64,000 bases of DNA from assembly GCA_025808375.1 (NCBI GenBank), contig CP061009.1:3348001-3412000 (forward strand), written 5' to 3'. This document shows, one piece after another, positions 17,981 to 28,004 of the stretch. Under the pieces are notes generated by a model, which did not search any database, had not been told where the DNA came from, and saw only the letters and a program-made list of their open reading frames with translations. The DNA comes from Duncaniella muricolitica. GTDB taxonomy: Bacteria > Bacteroidota > Bacteroidia > Bacteroidales > Muribaculaceae. The position numbers and the translations under genes are program-made. Every line of letters starts with the position of its first letter. The first letter of the stretch is position 1.

Positions 17981-18798
17981 TCGTCTATTTCTATTTCTTG
18001 GTTAATTATAATTTTCCATTTTTCATTGATATCGCATCCGACAGTTCTCTTGCCGGTCTTAAAGACTGTTTTTCTAAAAGAGATATTCAATGACTTCAGC
18101 CTGTTATAAATGGACTCAGCCAAATCTGCTTCTTCAAGAATGACATCAAGGATGTAACCCAGCCTCTGATATATCGGGATTCCATATATTTTGAAAAAAG
18201 AATCGTCAACATTTGAGAAGTCCAAACTGTCGACCAGTTCATTCATAACGGTGCATACACGATTAAGACCTCCTACTTTTGCCTGGTTATCAATCAAGTC
18301 AATTGCCGTCAGTTCAGGTGAAGACACATTGATGCTGCCAAGTTTGGTTTTGTGCTGTCTTATGAATTGACTATCAATATGACTCTTATTAATAAATACA
18401 AAATTTATCCCGGCTCTTACCCCATCTCGAATAGAAGCACCATTGTTTATGACCGTAAATGTCTGGGGGCGTTGATGGGCGGCACCATAAAATCCTGCGG
18501 CATTTAACAATCCGACATAGTAGTCCCTCTCAAGATACGACATCATTTGATCAACATAAAATGTGGCGGGTACAAGACCGGAGAGAGCATATTCCACAGG
18601 AATCAAGACATAAAAGCCTCTTGCAGGAGATATAATTTTGTTTTGTCTTATAATGCGGTTAATAGCGGTAGACGTATAAGAGTTGTCCCAAGATGGAAAT
18701 TCTTTTTCCACATCCTGGTAAGTGAACGTGTAGAAGCCTCGATACAATCGCTGTTCTACCCAACGTGCTAATGTTTCTCTTTCTTGTTCTATCTGCAT
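17977..18798 (-). CDS. AbiEi-type antitoxin/regulator
   Basis: The frame is open from 18849, but ATG 18798 (MQIEQERETLARWVEQ) lies just after a TAnnTTTG promoter box and is preferred, giving 273 residues. An N-terminal winged-helix module (FTYQDVEKEFPSWDNSYTSTAINRIIRQNKIISPARGFYVL) is followed by the AbiEi C-terminal domain (PELTAIDLIDNQAKVGGLNRVCTVMNEL). AbiEi proteins repress their own operon and neutralise AbiEii without direct complex formation. The 4-nt overlap with the toxin gene fits. If the start is 18798, the transcript would be nearly leaderless. Confidence 0.75.
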   Translation of the reverse strand: MQIEQERETLARWVEQRLYRGFYTFTYQDVEKEFPSWDNSYTSTAINRIIRQNKIISPARGFYVLIPVEYALSGLVPATFYVDQMMSYLERDYYVGLLNAAGFYGAAHQRPQTFTVINNGASIRDGVRAGINFVFINKSHIDSQFIRQHKTKLGSINVSSPELTAIDLIDNQAKVGGLNRVCTVMNELVDSLDFSNVDDSFFKIYGIPIYQRLGYILDVILEEADLAESIYNRLKSLNISFRKTVFKTGKRTVGCDINEKWKIIINQEIEIDE

Positions 18799-18806
18799 TT
18801 CGTTTG

Positions 18807-18814
18807 CAAAGTTA
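18807..18814 (-). promoter_or_regulatory. TAnnTTTG promoter box for the AbiE-type operon
   Basis: On the minus strand this reads TAACTTTG, the Bacteroidota -7 element, with a TTG about 20 nt upstream as the -33 element. Transcription would begin only a few bases before ATG 18798. Confidence 0.5.
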
Positions 18815-19020
18815 ATCACTTTTTGATTAACTACGCAAGCCAAATGCAAAATTCTGTGATTTGTGAGGGAATTTATTGGTAAAACAGGGTATAAACCGGC
18901 GACTTTTGCAGACTAAAAAAGTATGTTTGGAATGCCAGTCAGTATCCAATGCCGCACTATAAAAGGATTAGAGGTCGGGCGGTCACGTCCGGCCTCGCTT
19001 GTGATACAGGCATAGCAAAA

Positions 19021-19056
19021 GCCCCTCTGTCGGGCTTCACAGTCCAATAGAGGGGC
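19021..19056 (-). terminator. Terminator after the SNF2-type helicase gene
   Basis: Perfect 8-bp GC-rich arms (19021-19028 and 19049-19056) enclose a 20-nt loop; on the minus strand TTTTG follows. It lies 22 nt after the helicase stop codon. The rest of 18850-19077 shows no gene. Confidence 0.7.
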
Positions 19057-19077
19057 AACGGTCAAATATCTGCTATG

Positions 19078-22000
19078 TCATGCGGCGACCTCGGTAGGTC
19101 TGACCGTGTCTTCGGTTTCCACCTGCGGATGCTCCGCCTTTTTCAGTTCTTCCTCGATCTTGTGCTGAAGGGCATCGCACTTGGATTTGAGCCGTGCAAG
19201 TTCATCGGCTTTGCTCCATGAACGTCCTATGATTTCACGGAGCACAGGCTGTTCGCCCTCAAGACGCTGTATCTCCTTGCGCTTTCCCTCGATGATTGAC
19301 GGCAACCGCTGAAGTGTCATCTTCGGGTACTGCACTTTGTCTGCGAAAGCAAGCGGTAATGCACCGGTCTGACCGTTCCGGTATTTCAGACCGCTTAATC
19401 CCTCTACATAGAAAGAGTTGTGGTCGAACACCCCGAAACTGTTGCAGTCAGCCTTAACTAACAGTTTCAGCCCCATGTATGAGCCGATAGCGACAAATGT
19501 CTGACTGCGGTTCTCTTTGGCGATGCGCTGAAGCTCACGTCCTATTTCCTCGGTGTTTATTGCATTGCAATCAGACATTGTAATGTACGCTTCTCCCTGA
19601 TAATTTGAAACATAATCAAGGTCACTCTCCAATCGGCATATAATTTCATTGTTCCGGCTGATGGCTTCCTCATTGTTCGCAATAGTGCGCTCGGCTCTGA
19701 TATGCTCTTTCTTGAAAATGGCTCGTTCTTTCTCCAACTGCATTATGCGGTTGTCAAGTTTGGCTTTCTCCAAGAGGTCTGTATTGCCGGAGAGGATGGC
19801 TACAAATTCCGCAAAGTTCATGCCGTTGTCCTCGTCCATGCTGTCTTCATCGATACGTCGCACTGCAATAGTGCCGTTGTTAATCTGATTGATGAACATT
19901 TGCTTATTTTTAAGCAGATTGAACTTGTAGGCATCAAGCGTTTTCTCTGTACCATACACAACCACATCTACCGTGTTGTTGCCCCAGAGTTTAACGGTAT
20001 TACCTTTACGGACAGCCCTGCCGTCTCTCTGCTCCATATCAGCAGGTCGCCAAGGTATCTCAAGATGATGCACCGCAACGGCTCTTTCCTGTGCATTTAC
20101 GCCTGTACCTAACATGGTCGTTGAACCGAATAATACTCGCACTCTTCCGCTATTCATGTCGGCAAACAGCCTTTTTCTTGCCCTCTCTGTAGTAGCGGTC
20201 TGAATAAACTGAATTTCATCGGCCGGGATACCCATTGCAACAAGTTTTTCCTTAATGTCGCAGTAAATGTTCCACTTGTCGGGCTTGTAGGTGGATAGGT
20301 CGGAGAAAATGAACTGTGTGCCACGGTTGGCATTGGAACGCACATAATAGTCATAGACAGTCTGTGCGCATACCGAAGCCTTGTTGCCGGGGTCATCGCA
20401 GAACTCGTCGCCCAAGAGCCTCATGTCAAGAGACATCTTCCTTGCCACGTTGGTAGCGACAAGCATTTTCGCTTTCTCAAGATTTTCAGGCTCGGGCATG
20501 GTAAGTCCGAGGTCGCTCCAATCGCCGGAATTGGCGAAATCAACAAGACGACATATCATTTCCTCCTGTTCGGGAGTGGGGGGAATGGTGATGAACCGCA
20601 CATTCTTGTCTGGAATGTCAAGATTTATCATTTCAGCCGTGCGGTAGTCTGTAATCTCGCGCAGGAACATCGCAAGCTCCGGCACTTTGATATAAGAGCG
20701 GAAACGCTCTTTGCGTTTAATCGCTCCCGTAACATTCAGCTCGTAGTCTGCACATTTGAGTGTATAGATAGCAGCCCATGCATCGAAACATGATATACTC
20801 TGCCTTTTCAGCTCTTTGGGGCGCAAGTATTTGAACATTACATAAAGCTCCGTAAGTGCGTTTACCACAACAGTACCCGAAAGGAATGTTGCGCCGAGGT
20901 CACGCCCTGTGCGTCTCTGAATATCCCTTATGGCAAAAAGCAGGTTCATCGCCCTTTGCGAGCCTTTTGTATTCCCAATTCCGGCAACCCTTGTATGCCG
21001 TGTCTGGAACATAAGATTTTTGAACGCATGGCACTCGTCCACAAAAATGTGATCTATTCCCATTGAGCGGAAATCCACGGTGTTGTCCTTTCTTGTCTCA
21101 ATCTGATGCCGCAACTGTGCGAGAGTGGCGGTAAGGTTCTGTTTCCTTTTCTCAAGTCCGCTCTGCATTTTCCCTGTGCGGTAGCGCATGGTCGATTGTT
21201 CAAGCACCTCAAGTGAGCGTTCCACGTCTGCAAGTTCTTCCGAGAAAATATCAATCATCGTTTCTTCCGACTGTGGTATTTTCACAAACTGGTCGTGCGT
21301 GAGAATGATGCAATCCCAGTTGTTATTCTTGATTTTTGCAAAAACCTCCATGCGGTTGGCTGGGGTAAAATCCTCCTTGCCCGGATATAATACTCTTGCT
21401 GAAGGATATGCTTTTCGGAACGTGTCGGCTATCTCATGCACATTTGCCTTGAGTCCGATAATCATAGGCTTGTGGCACAGTCCGAGACGTTTCATTTCGT
21501 ATGCGGCGACACACATAATCATAGTCTTGCCTGTTCCTACTGCGTGCCAGCAGATACCGCCACCGTTCTGCTTAATCATCTGAATTGCATCTTTCTGTGA
21601 GGGGTACAGCACATCATAGCCGAACTGGTTAAACGAAAGTCCGGGGAATGTCTGACATGAGCCGTCATAGCTCGGCCTTACGTAGCAGTTGAAACGCTCG
21701 TTATAGGTGGTGACTATTTCATCACGCACAAAAAGCGGCTGACGGTCAAGCCATTCATTGAAAAGTTTTCTGATTTCCTGTATCTTCGCTCCTGCTTCCT
21801 GTATCGCTTCCTCGTCGGGAACACGCTTTTTCTCCCCGTCACAATAAATCTCCTTTGTGATTTCCGGCACGGTGTCATGCAGGGCATGAACAAACAAGTC
21901 CTCTCCGTTATAGTTGCGGACTGAATATGTGTTGTATGCGACAGCCGAATAGCCACGGAGCGACACTACATAGGTATCGTTCACATCAAAATACATAACC

Positions 22001-22525
22001 TGTGTTTCCGTTCCGAAAAGTTCAGTGGCAAACATGGCGTAAAGCTGTGGATCTATCCAACGTTCACCCATATTTATATCAAGTTCCTCATAAGGTATAG
22101 GTTCGGGGGTGGCATCCTCAAGAGCCTTTAATGACAATGCCACAAATCCTTTTACATCTTCCGGCATTTCTTCCATACAGGACAGTATGTCCTTGTGCTT
22201 GGCGATGACATTGCCGGCAATGAACGTGCCTTTGGCTTCCCAGTCGTATACAATGGGGTTAAAGAAAATCTCGCCCTTGAGAGCCGATATAACATCATCA
22301 ATACCTTGCCCTGTGGACTTGAGGATATAGGGCATATTCACACCGCCATAATAGTTAAGGCTGCTTGCAAGTGCTTCAGTTGGTGTCATAATCGTATCTG
22401 TCTCTATCTTTTTGAAGGCAACAGGCTCACGCATTATGTCTGACTTGTAGATTTCCGTGCCGTTCTGCGTCTCGATAGTGAATACCTCTACGCCAAGACT
22501 GTCAAGCATGAAAAACTCCCTGTTG
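19078..22525 (-). pseudogene. SNF2-type helicase of the ICE, 5' part removed by IS21
   Basis: The remaining frame encodes about 1149 residues and continues up to the IS21 end (NREFF before MLDSLG), so ATG 22509 is internal. Superfamily 2 helicase motifs are complete: Walker A HAVGTGKT, DECH box FVDECHAF, motif III-like LSGT, and motif VI EQRDGRAVRKG. A coiled coil lies near the C-terminus (LDNRIMQLEKERAIFKKEH). Intact relatives in Bacteroidales conjugative elements are about twice as long and usually carry an N-terminal DNA methylase half, which is missing. A separate relative appears at 63113-64000. A plausible role is DNA modification or anti-restriction; activity of the fragment is doubtful. 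Confidence 0.75.
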
Positions 22526-22644
22526 TGTAAAATTTAATCGAGAAGTGCGCCATGAAATCTAACCGAGAAGTGCGCCGGTTCAAAGGAGAATTTTAACCGG
22601 GGATTTTGAGTTATATTATAGTAATATCAACTCGGTCCCACAAA

Positions 22645-24315
22645 ATGAAAACTATGGTAGAAAGAAACGAGGTCCTGACACGTTATCATGTCAAGGGTCA
22701 GTCGAAGCGCCAGATTGCGGGAGAGATGCACATCAGCCGCCACACGGTAGACAGGATCGTGTGGGAGTATGAGCGTGTGTGTCTGGACGCCGACGGTGTC
22801 TGCGACATGAAGGCGTTCGCAACACTTTTTAGGTTCGGAGCCTAAGTTCAACACACCGGCGCGGACATGTCCGGTGGTGACGGATGAAATCAAGGGGATT
22901 ATCCGCAAGTGTCTTGAAGACAATCGTGTGCGTCGGGTCACAGGCATGCGCAAGCTTCCAGTGGACGTGTCGCAGCATCCACACGATGCTTCTGGAGCGG
23001 GGCTTTACGCTCAGTTATCCGAGTGTGTGCAATCATGTCAGACGCATCAGTGCGACCATGGGCACCGGGCCGCAGAAGGAGGTCTCATGTCAGGCGCGAG
23101 CATGATCCCGGGCAGGAGTGCGAGTTCGACTGGGGAGAGATCCCTCTTGTCATAGGCGGCCGCCGTCAGATGGTGCAGATGGCCGTGTTCACTCTGCTGC
23201 ATTCCAACCGGCGCAGCGCATGGCTGTTCCGTCGTCAGGACACGCTGTCGCTGATGGAGGCCCACCGTAATTTCTTTGATGAGATACAGGGTGTTCCTCA
23301 GACCATGGTGTACGACAACATGAAGGTTGCCGTCACTATCCGCACCGGTCGTCAGGGACGTCCGGCTGTCAAGTACCCCACAAAGGCCATGCAGCGTCTT
23401 TCTCTGTATTATAAATTCGAGGAGCGGTTCTGCAATGCGCGCTCGGGTTGGGAGAAGGGCTCGGTGGAGCGCTCGGTGGAAATCGTGCGCCATGCGGCGT
23501 TCGTGTCCCGCCAGTCGTTCGAGACTCTTGATGCGGCTCAGAACTGGCTTGACCGTATTCTACATAAAAATCAACTCCACTTCGGGTATCACCGGCATCA
23601 GCGACAGTCAGAAGCAGGAGCGTATCCGCGCCGATTTGTACTGCCTACAGCCGGCTCCGCAGCCGATGGGCTGCTTTGAGGCCGAGGAGAATACCCCTGA
23701 CAGCTACGGCACGATAAACGTTGACTACAACAATTATTCCGTGCCCGAAGGACTCGTTGGAAGCAGTGTGCTGGCCCGTGTATACTCCGGTCATATAGCC
23801 ATATATCATCAAGGACGCAGGGTTGCAGACCATGTAAGACTGGAGGGCAAGGGCGGCTGGAGCATGCAACTGGAGCACTACCTCGGCACTTTTCTTCGCA
23901 AGCCGGGCGCTCTGGACAACTCTACGGCCATGCGTCAGGTTCCGGCGGAACTTGCCGAGGCTCTACCGGATCCACTTCTGTCCCGGTCGGCAGAGGGAGT
24001 TTATCCGGTTCATGATGTATGCGCGCGACCACGGCATCATGCAGTCCCGGATTACAGCCGCTGCACGCAGCCTGCGCCTCAAAGGTGTCAGACACATGAC
24101 CGCAGACCATCTCAAAGTGGAACTTGACTCCATGCTGAAAACAGATGTGTCTGAAAATGACGCGGATGCCATCGCTTCCGTATCCTCTCTTGACATCCAT
24201 CCCCGCCAACAGAAAACCTCAATCGAAGAGCACGCGGTGACTACACTCGACTCGCTTACCGCTGTCCTGTGCAGCCATCCAAAAGTCACACGCAGGCAAC
24301 ATCAACAACTGATTG
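22645..24315 (+). pseudogene. istA: istA (copy B), multiply frameshifted
   Basis: It starts like copy A (MKTMVERNEV) but breaks after ATLF through an extra T in a T run near 22829. Extra single bases follow near 22959 (CTTCC for CTTC), 23085 (TCTCATG for TCTATG) and 23570 (an extra A in CATAAAA). It also has the shared shift near 23960 and one more A near 24283. The helix-turn-helix and DDE motifs can all be found, in different frames. It cannot make transposase as written. Most changes are one-base expansions of short runs, so sequencing error is an alternative to decay. Confidence 0.8.
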
Positions 24316-24320
24316 GAAAA

Positions 24321-25086
24321 ATGGAAGAAAACAAAGACATTAAAATAATACGTAAAGCGGCCACAGAGCTTAAACTCCCATTGTGGCGCGATGCCCTTGA
24401 CCAGTATATAAGCCGCTTCGCCGCCGAATCATGGAGCGTGCAGCACCTCATGGCCGTCATGATGCAGGACCAGCTTAAAAATGCGTGCCGACAACCGCCG
24501 CCGCACTCTGATAAAGCGTGCCGACTTTCCGCAACTCAAATATCTGGGCGACCTCATTGTCGACGAACTCCCCGATGACGCACGCACCGCTCTGCCACTG
24601 CTGCGGTCGCTCGACTTCGTCCGGCAAGGACGAAACCTCGTCCTGTACGGCAATCCCGAACAGGCAAAAACGCACATTGCCACTGCTCTGGGTATCGAGG
24701 CCTGCACTCAGGGCATGACCGTAATGTTCACCTCAGTGCCACGGCTTATAACGCAAATCAAAGAGGCACGGCAAGAACGCGCACTCCGTTCTCTTGAAAA
24801 CAGGTTCATCAACTACGACCTTGTGATATGCGACGAGTTCGGATACGTCTCCTGTGACAAAGAAGCCGGCGAATTGCTCTTCAACCATCTGTCTCTCAGA
24901 GCCGGAAAGAAAACAGTCATCATCACTACAAACCTGGCCTTCAACAGATGGAGCGAGATTATCGCCGACAAAGTCCTCGTGACAGCAATGGTAGACCGCC
25001 TGACCCACAAAGCCGTGCTCTTAAACATGACCGGAGAATCATTCAGAATGAAAGAAACGAAGAAAATACTCCAAAATCAACTATAA
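24321..25086 (+). pseudogene. istB: istB (copy B), Walker A destroyed by paired indels
   Basis: ATG 24321 (MEENKDIKIIRKAATELKLPLW) opens the normal N-terminal domain, uninterrupted here unlike in copy A. The shared A5 run then shifts the frame before ATG 24481 (MRADNRRR), which opens the ATPase core. In the core, loss of one G and gain of one A change GNPGTGKT to GNPEQAKT, removing the P-loop glycines without closing the frame. ATP binding should be lost. The rest is the same as copy A. Confidence 0.75.
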
Positions 25087-25173
25087 TTATATCTAATTTC
25101 TTAAATTTGCATGTCCTATGAAACGGTGCATTTCTCAATTAGAATCTGGCGCACTTCTCGATTAAATTTTACA

Positions 25174-25580
25174 AACAAAGAGTGGATTGACCGTTATCTC
25201 AACGAGGCTCATTCATACGGTCTTACCTCCGTCCGCTGCCATGTCAACATCATGGCGTGGAGCGATGACTCCGAGGAACTGCGCCGGATAAAGAACGATG
25301 TCTGCGGTCAACTCGCCACAATGGGCTGTATGCCCCGGCATAATACCATCGACTGTCCGACGCTGTTCTGGTCGGCGATGCCCGGAAATGAGGCAGATTT
25401 CCCTGCTGAGGAAAGTTTCTACACTTTCATCGAGCCGGCGGTCTGCTTCTTCACTGCCGAGACAAACTACCGCAGTAGCCTTTCACCATTCGGGATAAAG
25501 ATGGTAGATAGATTGACAGGTAAGCCAATTCACCTTGACATCTCGGACGAGCCGATGAAACGTGGTATAACCACCAACCG
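25174..25580 (+). pseudogene. traG: traG conjugation ATPase, middle part
   Basis: The frame reads NKEWIDRYLNEAHSYGLTSVRCHVNIMAW and then LSPFGIKMVDRLTGKPIHLDISDEPMKRGITTNRN, typical of TraG (VirB4-class) just before the Walker A region. The 5' portion is missing at the IS21 end. The 3' side stops at the integration site of the mobilizable transposon, and the gene continues at 34725. VirB4-like ATPases power the mating channel at the inner membrane. A chimeric ORF (start MSYETVHF in the IS end, 25111) runs through it, but this is a by-product of the insertion. Confidence 0.85.
25570..25580 (+). repeat. Left attachment site of the mobilizable transposon
   Basis: ACCACCAACCG is repeated at 34725-34735, followed by YAA in both places. 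It is the traG sequence encoding ITTNRN. Both copies are in the traG frame, so precise excision would restore the gene across this point. Confidence 0.75.
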
Positions 25581-25635
25581 TAATAATACCCTATATTTTT
25601 ACCATTTTTATATTGTTTGAGTTTGTATATAAATA

Positions 25636-25726
25636 ACTGATATTTAGAGATTATTAGGAAAATGATTTGGCTTTTGATTTGCTGTTTTTTCCGATAATCT
25701 CTATTTTTGTATGCAAATCGTATGTA
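25636..25726 (+). repeat. Left-end repeats shared with the right end of the transposon
   Basis: Two motifs recur in the same orientation at the right end: AACTGATATTTAG (near 25636; AACTGATATTCAG near 34678) and TTGTATGCAAATCGTATG (near 25708; TTGTATGCAAATTGTATG near 34620). The second is preceded by TAATCTCTATTT here and TAATCACTCTAT there. They are candidate arm-type integrase or excisionase binding sites. A TATTTTTG box at 25702-25709 could be the int promoter. Confidence 0.55.
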
Positions 25727-25760
25727 CAAAATAGACGTATAACAATAAACAAGGCAGCCT

Positions 25761-26990
25761 ATGTTCAAGTATTCAAAAGATGGAATATCCGTACTATCGG
25801 TACTGGATGCACGTAGGGCGAAGAAAAGCGGTCTGTTCCCTGTCAAGATACAAGTGATACACAACCGCAAGCAGAAATATTATTCCACCGGAAAGGAATT
25901 GTCCAAAGAGGACTGGGAAATCCTTGCCGAAAGCAAGAGCCGCAGACTGATTGAGATACGGGCAAGCGTGGAAAACAGTTTCTCCATCATAAAAAGCCAA
26001 GTGGAAGCCCTTGCGGAACGTGGGGACTTCTGTTTCGATGCGCTCAGCATGAGGTTGGGCAGGTGTACGGGTACAACCCTTAACACAGCCATACAGGGGA
26101 AAATAGACGCATTCAAACTCAACGGGCAGGTAAATTCCTATTATAACTACCGCAGCACGTTGAAAAGCATAGAACGGTTCGCAGGCGGCAGCGTGCCGTT
26201 CTCTGCGGTTTCTGCGGACTGGCTGTCACGCCTTGACAAGTTCCTGCGGAACGAGGGCAAGACCGTCACCACCATAAATTTCTATATGAAAGCCCTTAAA
26301 TGCGTGGTGAATGACGCAAGACGCAACGGGATTTTAAAAGAAGCCCAATACCCGTTCGGCAGGGGGAAGTACGAGATTCCGAGCGGCAACAGCCGAAAGT
26401 TAGCCTTGACGATGGAACAGATAAAAAAAGTCGTGACATACAAGGGCAGCAAGACCGTTGAGAAGTACCGGGATTTTTGGTTTTTCTCCTACCTGTGCAA
26501 CGGTATCAATTTCAGGGATATGCTTTTCTTGCGGTATGGGAACATCGTGGACGGTGAAATCTGCTTTGTACGCTCCAAGACATCGCACACGTCCAACCAT
26601 ATACGGGAAATAAGGGCGGTACTCACTCCCGAAATGCGGGATATTATAAAACGGTGGGGAAACCCTGACGATGGGAAACCCGATACTTTCCTGTTCAAGT
26701 ACGCCAGAGAAACGGAGGACGAATTTGTCATTTCCAATATTGTCAGACGGGTAACGCACCGTTGCAACATCGCTTTGGCTAAAATAGCCCAAGCTGTCGG
26801 TGTCCCCCGTTTCACGACCTATTCCGCCCGGCATTCCTATGCGACTGTCTTAAAACGCAGCGGAACGAACATCGCTTACATATCCGAGAGTTTGGGGCAT
26901 TCAAGCCTTGCCATCACGGAGAACTACCTCGCCAGTTTCGAGCAGGAGGAGCGGATAAGGAATGCGCAGTTATTAACCAAATTCGATTGA
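25761..26990 (+). CDS. Tyrosine recombinase of the mobilizable transposon
   Basis: A 409-residue integrase with an N-terminal arm-binding domain (RAKKSGLFPVKIQVIHNRKQKYYSTG), a core-binding domain (about 110-200) and a catalytic domain. Histidine and tyrosine motifs are visible (ARHSYAT, GHSSLAITENYLASF), but the usual GLR box is CNGINFRDML and the first His of HxxRH is Tyr. These variants are common in one clade of Bacteroidota integrases. It is the first gene inside the left att site, and ends 3 nt before the next gene. It should catalyse integration at the traG site. Confidence 0.85.
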   Translation: MFKYSKDGISVLSVLDARRAKKSGLFPVKIQVIHNRKQKYYSTGKELSKEDWEILAESKSRRLIEIRASVENSFSIIKSQVEALAERGDFCFDALSMRLGRCTGTTLNTAIQGKIDAFKLNGQVNSYYNYRSTLKSIERFAGGSVPFSAVSADWLSRLDKFLRNEGKTVTTINFYMKALKCVVNDARRNGILKEAQYPFGRGKYEIPSGNSRKLALTMEQIKKVVTYKGSKTVEKYRDFWFFSYLCNGINFRDMLFLRYGNIVDGEICFVRSKTSHTSNHIREIRAVLTPEMRDIIKRWGNPDDGKPDTFLFKYARETEDEFVISNIVRRVTHRCNIALAKIAQAVGVPRFTTYSARHSYATVLKRSGTNIAYISESLGHSSLAITENYLASFEQEERIRNAQLLTKFD

Positions 26991-26993
26991 GCC

Positions 26994-27398
26994 ATGCCGA
27001 ACAAGAAAACCAAGACGGTGAAGATTAGACACCTTGAATGTTTCAGTGCCATTTACGAGGAACTGGCGCAGAATCCCGAATACGCAGGCTACGAAATAGA
27101 AGAAGCCGTACTGCAAGTGAAATCATATATTCCCCCTACTGTTAAAGACGTGGACAAGGCGATAGAGAAAATAAGGTTCAGCCATGCCACCCGTAAATAC
27201 AAGTACCCCGTATTCGAGGGCAGGGAACTGATAGACCAAAAGACATTGGCGAAAATGGCGGGCGTGAGCAGGCAGACCGTAGCCCGGTGGGAGGAACTCG
27301 GTTTCATATCCCGTTCGGACATAGGGCTGTCGGGAAACAAATATTTCGTAATAAAAGAAGTCGTTTCCCAACTTGAAAAGTTAAAGGATGTGAAATAG
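26994..27398 (+). CDS. Helix-turn-helix protein after the integrase
   Basis: A 134-residue basic protein with a C-terminal MerR-like winged helix (LIDQKTLAKMAGVSRQTVARWEELGFISR, about 78-106). It follows int directly and is probably co-transcribed with it, ending at a strong terminator. Proteins in this place in NBU-like elements regulate integration or excision; that role is inferred from position. Confidence 0.7.
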   Translation: MPNKKTKTVKIRHLECFSAIYEELAQNPEYAGYEIEEAVLQVKSYIPPTVKDVDKAIEKIRFSHATRKYKYPVFEGRELIDQKTLAKMAGVSRQTVARWEELGFISRSDIGLSGNKYFVIKEVVSQLEKLKDVK

Positions 27399-27428
27399 CG
27401 GCATTCGCATAATCACTTAACATACATA

Positions 27429-27486
27429 GGACAAACGGTGTGTTGGAAGGACAAAATCACCAATACATCGTTTGTCCCTTTTTTTA
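27429..27486 (+). terminator. Terminator after int and its partner gene
   Basis: The arms GGACAAACG (27429-27437) and CGTTTGTCC (27469-27477) pair, with further pairing inside, followed by a long T run. The 27487-27650 region after it contains several TGTCC/GGACA words and leads into the next gene; no gene is seen there. Confidence 0.75.
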
Positions 27487-27650
27487 TCCCGCTCCAATCT
27501 TGCCGGATGTCCTGCATTGTCCCAAGTTGTCCGGTATGTGTCAAGTGATTAGTAATTGAATAATCGGTTTCTTTTATTCTTCCTTTGCGGCATCAACCGG
27601 TTGCAACGGCTATGACGGTAGCCAAGTAATAACTAAAAAAGGAAGAAAAT

Positions 27651-28004
27651 ATGACGAACATTATTCTGACAACGCCCGAAGAACTCCGGGCTATCGTGAG
27701 CGAAACCGTTTCCCAGTCATTGGCAGGATTCACCCAGCCGAGGAACGAACCCGACAACCTCACGCCCGATGTGGCGGTAGAGGTGCTGGAACGACACGGT
27801 TTTCTGATTTCAAAGGCACGGCTCTACAAGCTGACCGCAAAAAAGGAAGTGCCGTTCCGCAAATACGGGAACAAATTACTTTTCTCACGGAAAGAGCTTC
27901 TCACGTGGGCGGAAAACCTTGCAAAAAGGGTGAACGACAAGGACGAGGCGGCACTCGCCATCGCCAAGAGCGCAAACCGGAAAATCCGTAACTATGGAAA
28001 ATAA
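27651..28004 (+). CDS. Excisionase-like helix-turn-helix protein
   Basis: A 117-residue protein with a MerR/excisionase-type helix-turn-helix (VEVLERHGFLISKARLYKLTAKKEVPFRKYGNKLLFSRKELLTWAE, about 43-88), a common small DNA-binding protein in Bacteroidota mobile elements. It overlaps the next gene by 11 nt. It probably directs excision or replication control of the element. Confidence 0.75.
   Translation: MTNIILTTPEELRAIVSETVSQSLAGFTQPRNEPDNLTPDVAVEVLERHGFLISKARLYKLTAKKEVPFRKYGNKLLFSRKELLTWAENLAKRVNDKDEAALAIAKSANRKIRNYGK

Larger units (their letters stand above)
22526..25173 (+). mobile_element. IS21-family element, copy B
   Basis: A 2648-bp copy, inverted relative to copy A and nearly identical to it. 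Its ends are the same 20-bp terminal sequences. The left flank is the helicase gene, the right flank is traG, and the flanking bases (CTGTTG, AACAAA) do not match. It therefore sits at the junction of two genes that are normally far apart. Compared with copy A it has at least four extra single bases in istA. Confidence 0.85.
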
